A stretch of DNA of 64,000 bases from Gongronella butleri (Eukaryota > Mucoromycota > Mucoromycetes > Mucorales > Cunninghamellaceae). The notes below the pieces were generated by a model. That model had not been told where the DNA came from and did not search any database. It saw only the letters and a program-made list of their open reading frames with translations. The translations under genes were made by a program, and so were the position numbers. Position 1 is the stretch's first letter, and each line of letters opens with the position of its first letter. Shown piece by piece: positions 63,932 to 64,000 of this stretch. The stretch is taken from the NCBI GenBank assembly GCA_025201375.1, contig JAIWZP010000024.1, forward strand, positions 372,001-436,000, given 5' to 3'.

Positions 63932-64000
63932 GTAAAAGCGAGAAAAGAAAAGAGCGACACGCTTTTTTTGGGGGGGCAGGGGGTGTGGGCACTCGTGCTG

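Noticed and set aside
1..64000. tRNA, rRNA or snoRNA genes
   Set aside because: I looked for A/B-box pairs and GTTCGANNC T-loops with acceptor stems and found none I could fold by eye; a covariance-model search would be decisive.

Overview
This is a eukaryotic nuclear window, most likely from a filamentous early-diverging fungus (Mucoromycota is my best guess, not proven). The reasons are many short spliceosomal introns, most of 50-150 bp with long T-runs before the acceptor AG; TATA boxes 45-100 bp upstream of several start codons; typical fungal proteins (PHD-JmjC Jhd1-like demethylase, SLMAP/Far10-like FHA protein, cyanamide hydratase, vacuolar endopolyphosphatase); genes absent from budding yeast (ZNF277-like, LARP7/Pof8-like); and a LINE retrotransposon. 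Homopolymer A/T runs are extreme, including T88. Intron-containing genes below were joined by hand at GT-AG sites (one GC-AG) with the frame checked across each junction.

Layout. 1-1639: 3' end of a SWI/SNF ATPase gene. 2937-3497: small acidic PPxY protein. 6436-7734: multi-pass membrane protein with a Pro/Ala/Gln tail. 9104-9763: CMP/dCMP-type deaminase. 9770-12110: a patchwork of duplicated fragments (deleted cyanamide hydratase pseudogene, 140-bp tandem repeat, copied gene flank, 180-bp-arm foldback). 12119-13747: FAD-dependent amine/amino-acid oxidase-like gene. 17980-18814: intact cyanamide hydratase. 19346-22254: formin-type GBD/FH3 protein without FH2. 25564-26009: tiny Gly/Tyr-rich protein. 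26382-28403 (-): FHA/coiled-coil/tail-anchored protein. 28904-30755 (-): sorbitol/xylitol dehydrogenase. 32401-34495: endopolyphosphatase. 34500-38500: degenerate repeat array. 38579-41927 (-): intronless island of four GNAT acetyltransferases (one broken) and a secreted Cys-rich protein. 42586-44505: 2-hydroxyacyl-CoA lyase. 44714-46211 (-): LARP7/Pof8-like, divergent from BET2 (46319-47615). 47906-49299 (-): RPF1. 51441-52794: endosomal Qa-SNARE. 53122-55010 (-): ZNF277-like. 55332-55831 (-): ribosomal P1. 56161-58669 (-): Jhd1. 61197-62252: 5'-truncated LINE. 63807: start of a gene leaving the window.

The window alternates between housekeeping blocks (1-1.6 kb, 26-34 kb, 42-58.7 kb) and repeat-rich accessory blocks (3.5-18 kb, 22-25 kb, 34.5-42 kb, 58.7-63.8 kb). 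Three old dispersed repeat families, named here R1, R2 and R3, account for much of the apparently empty DNA. No operon logic is expected. The clearest shared themes are RNA/ribosome biogenesis (RPF1, P1, LARP7), membrane traffic (Rab prenylation, SNARE) and small-molecule or nitrogen chemistry in the accessory blocks (deaminase, FAD oxidase, cyanamide hydratase, acetyltransferases).
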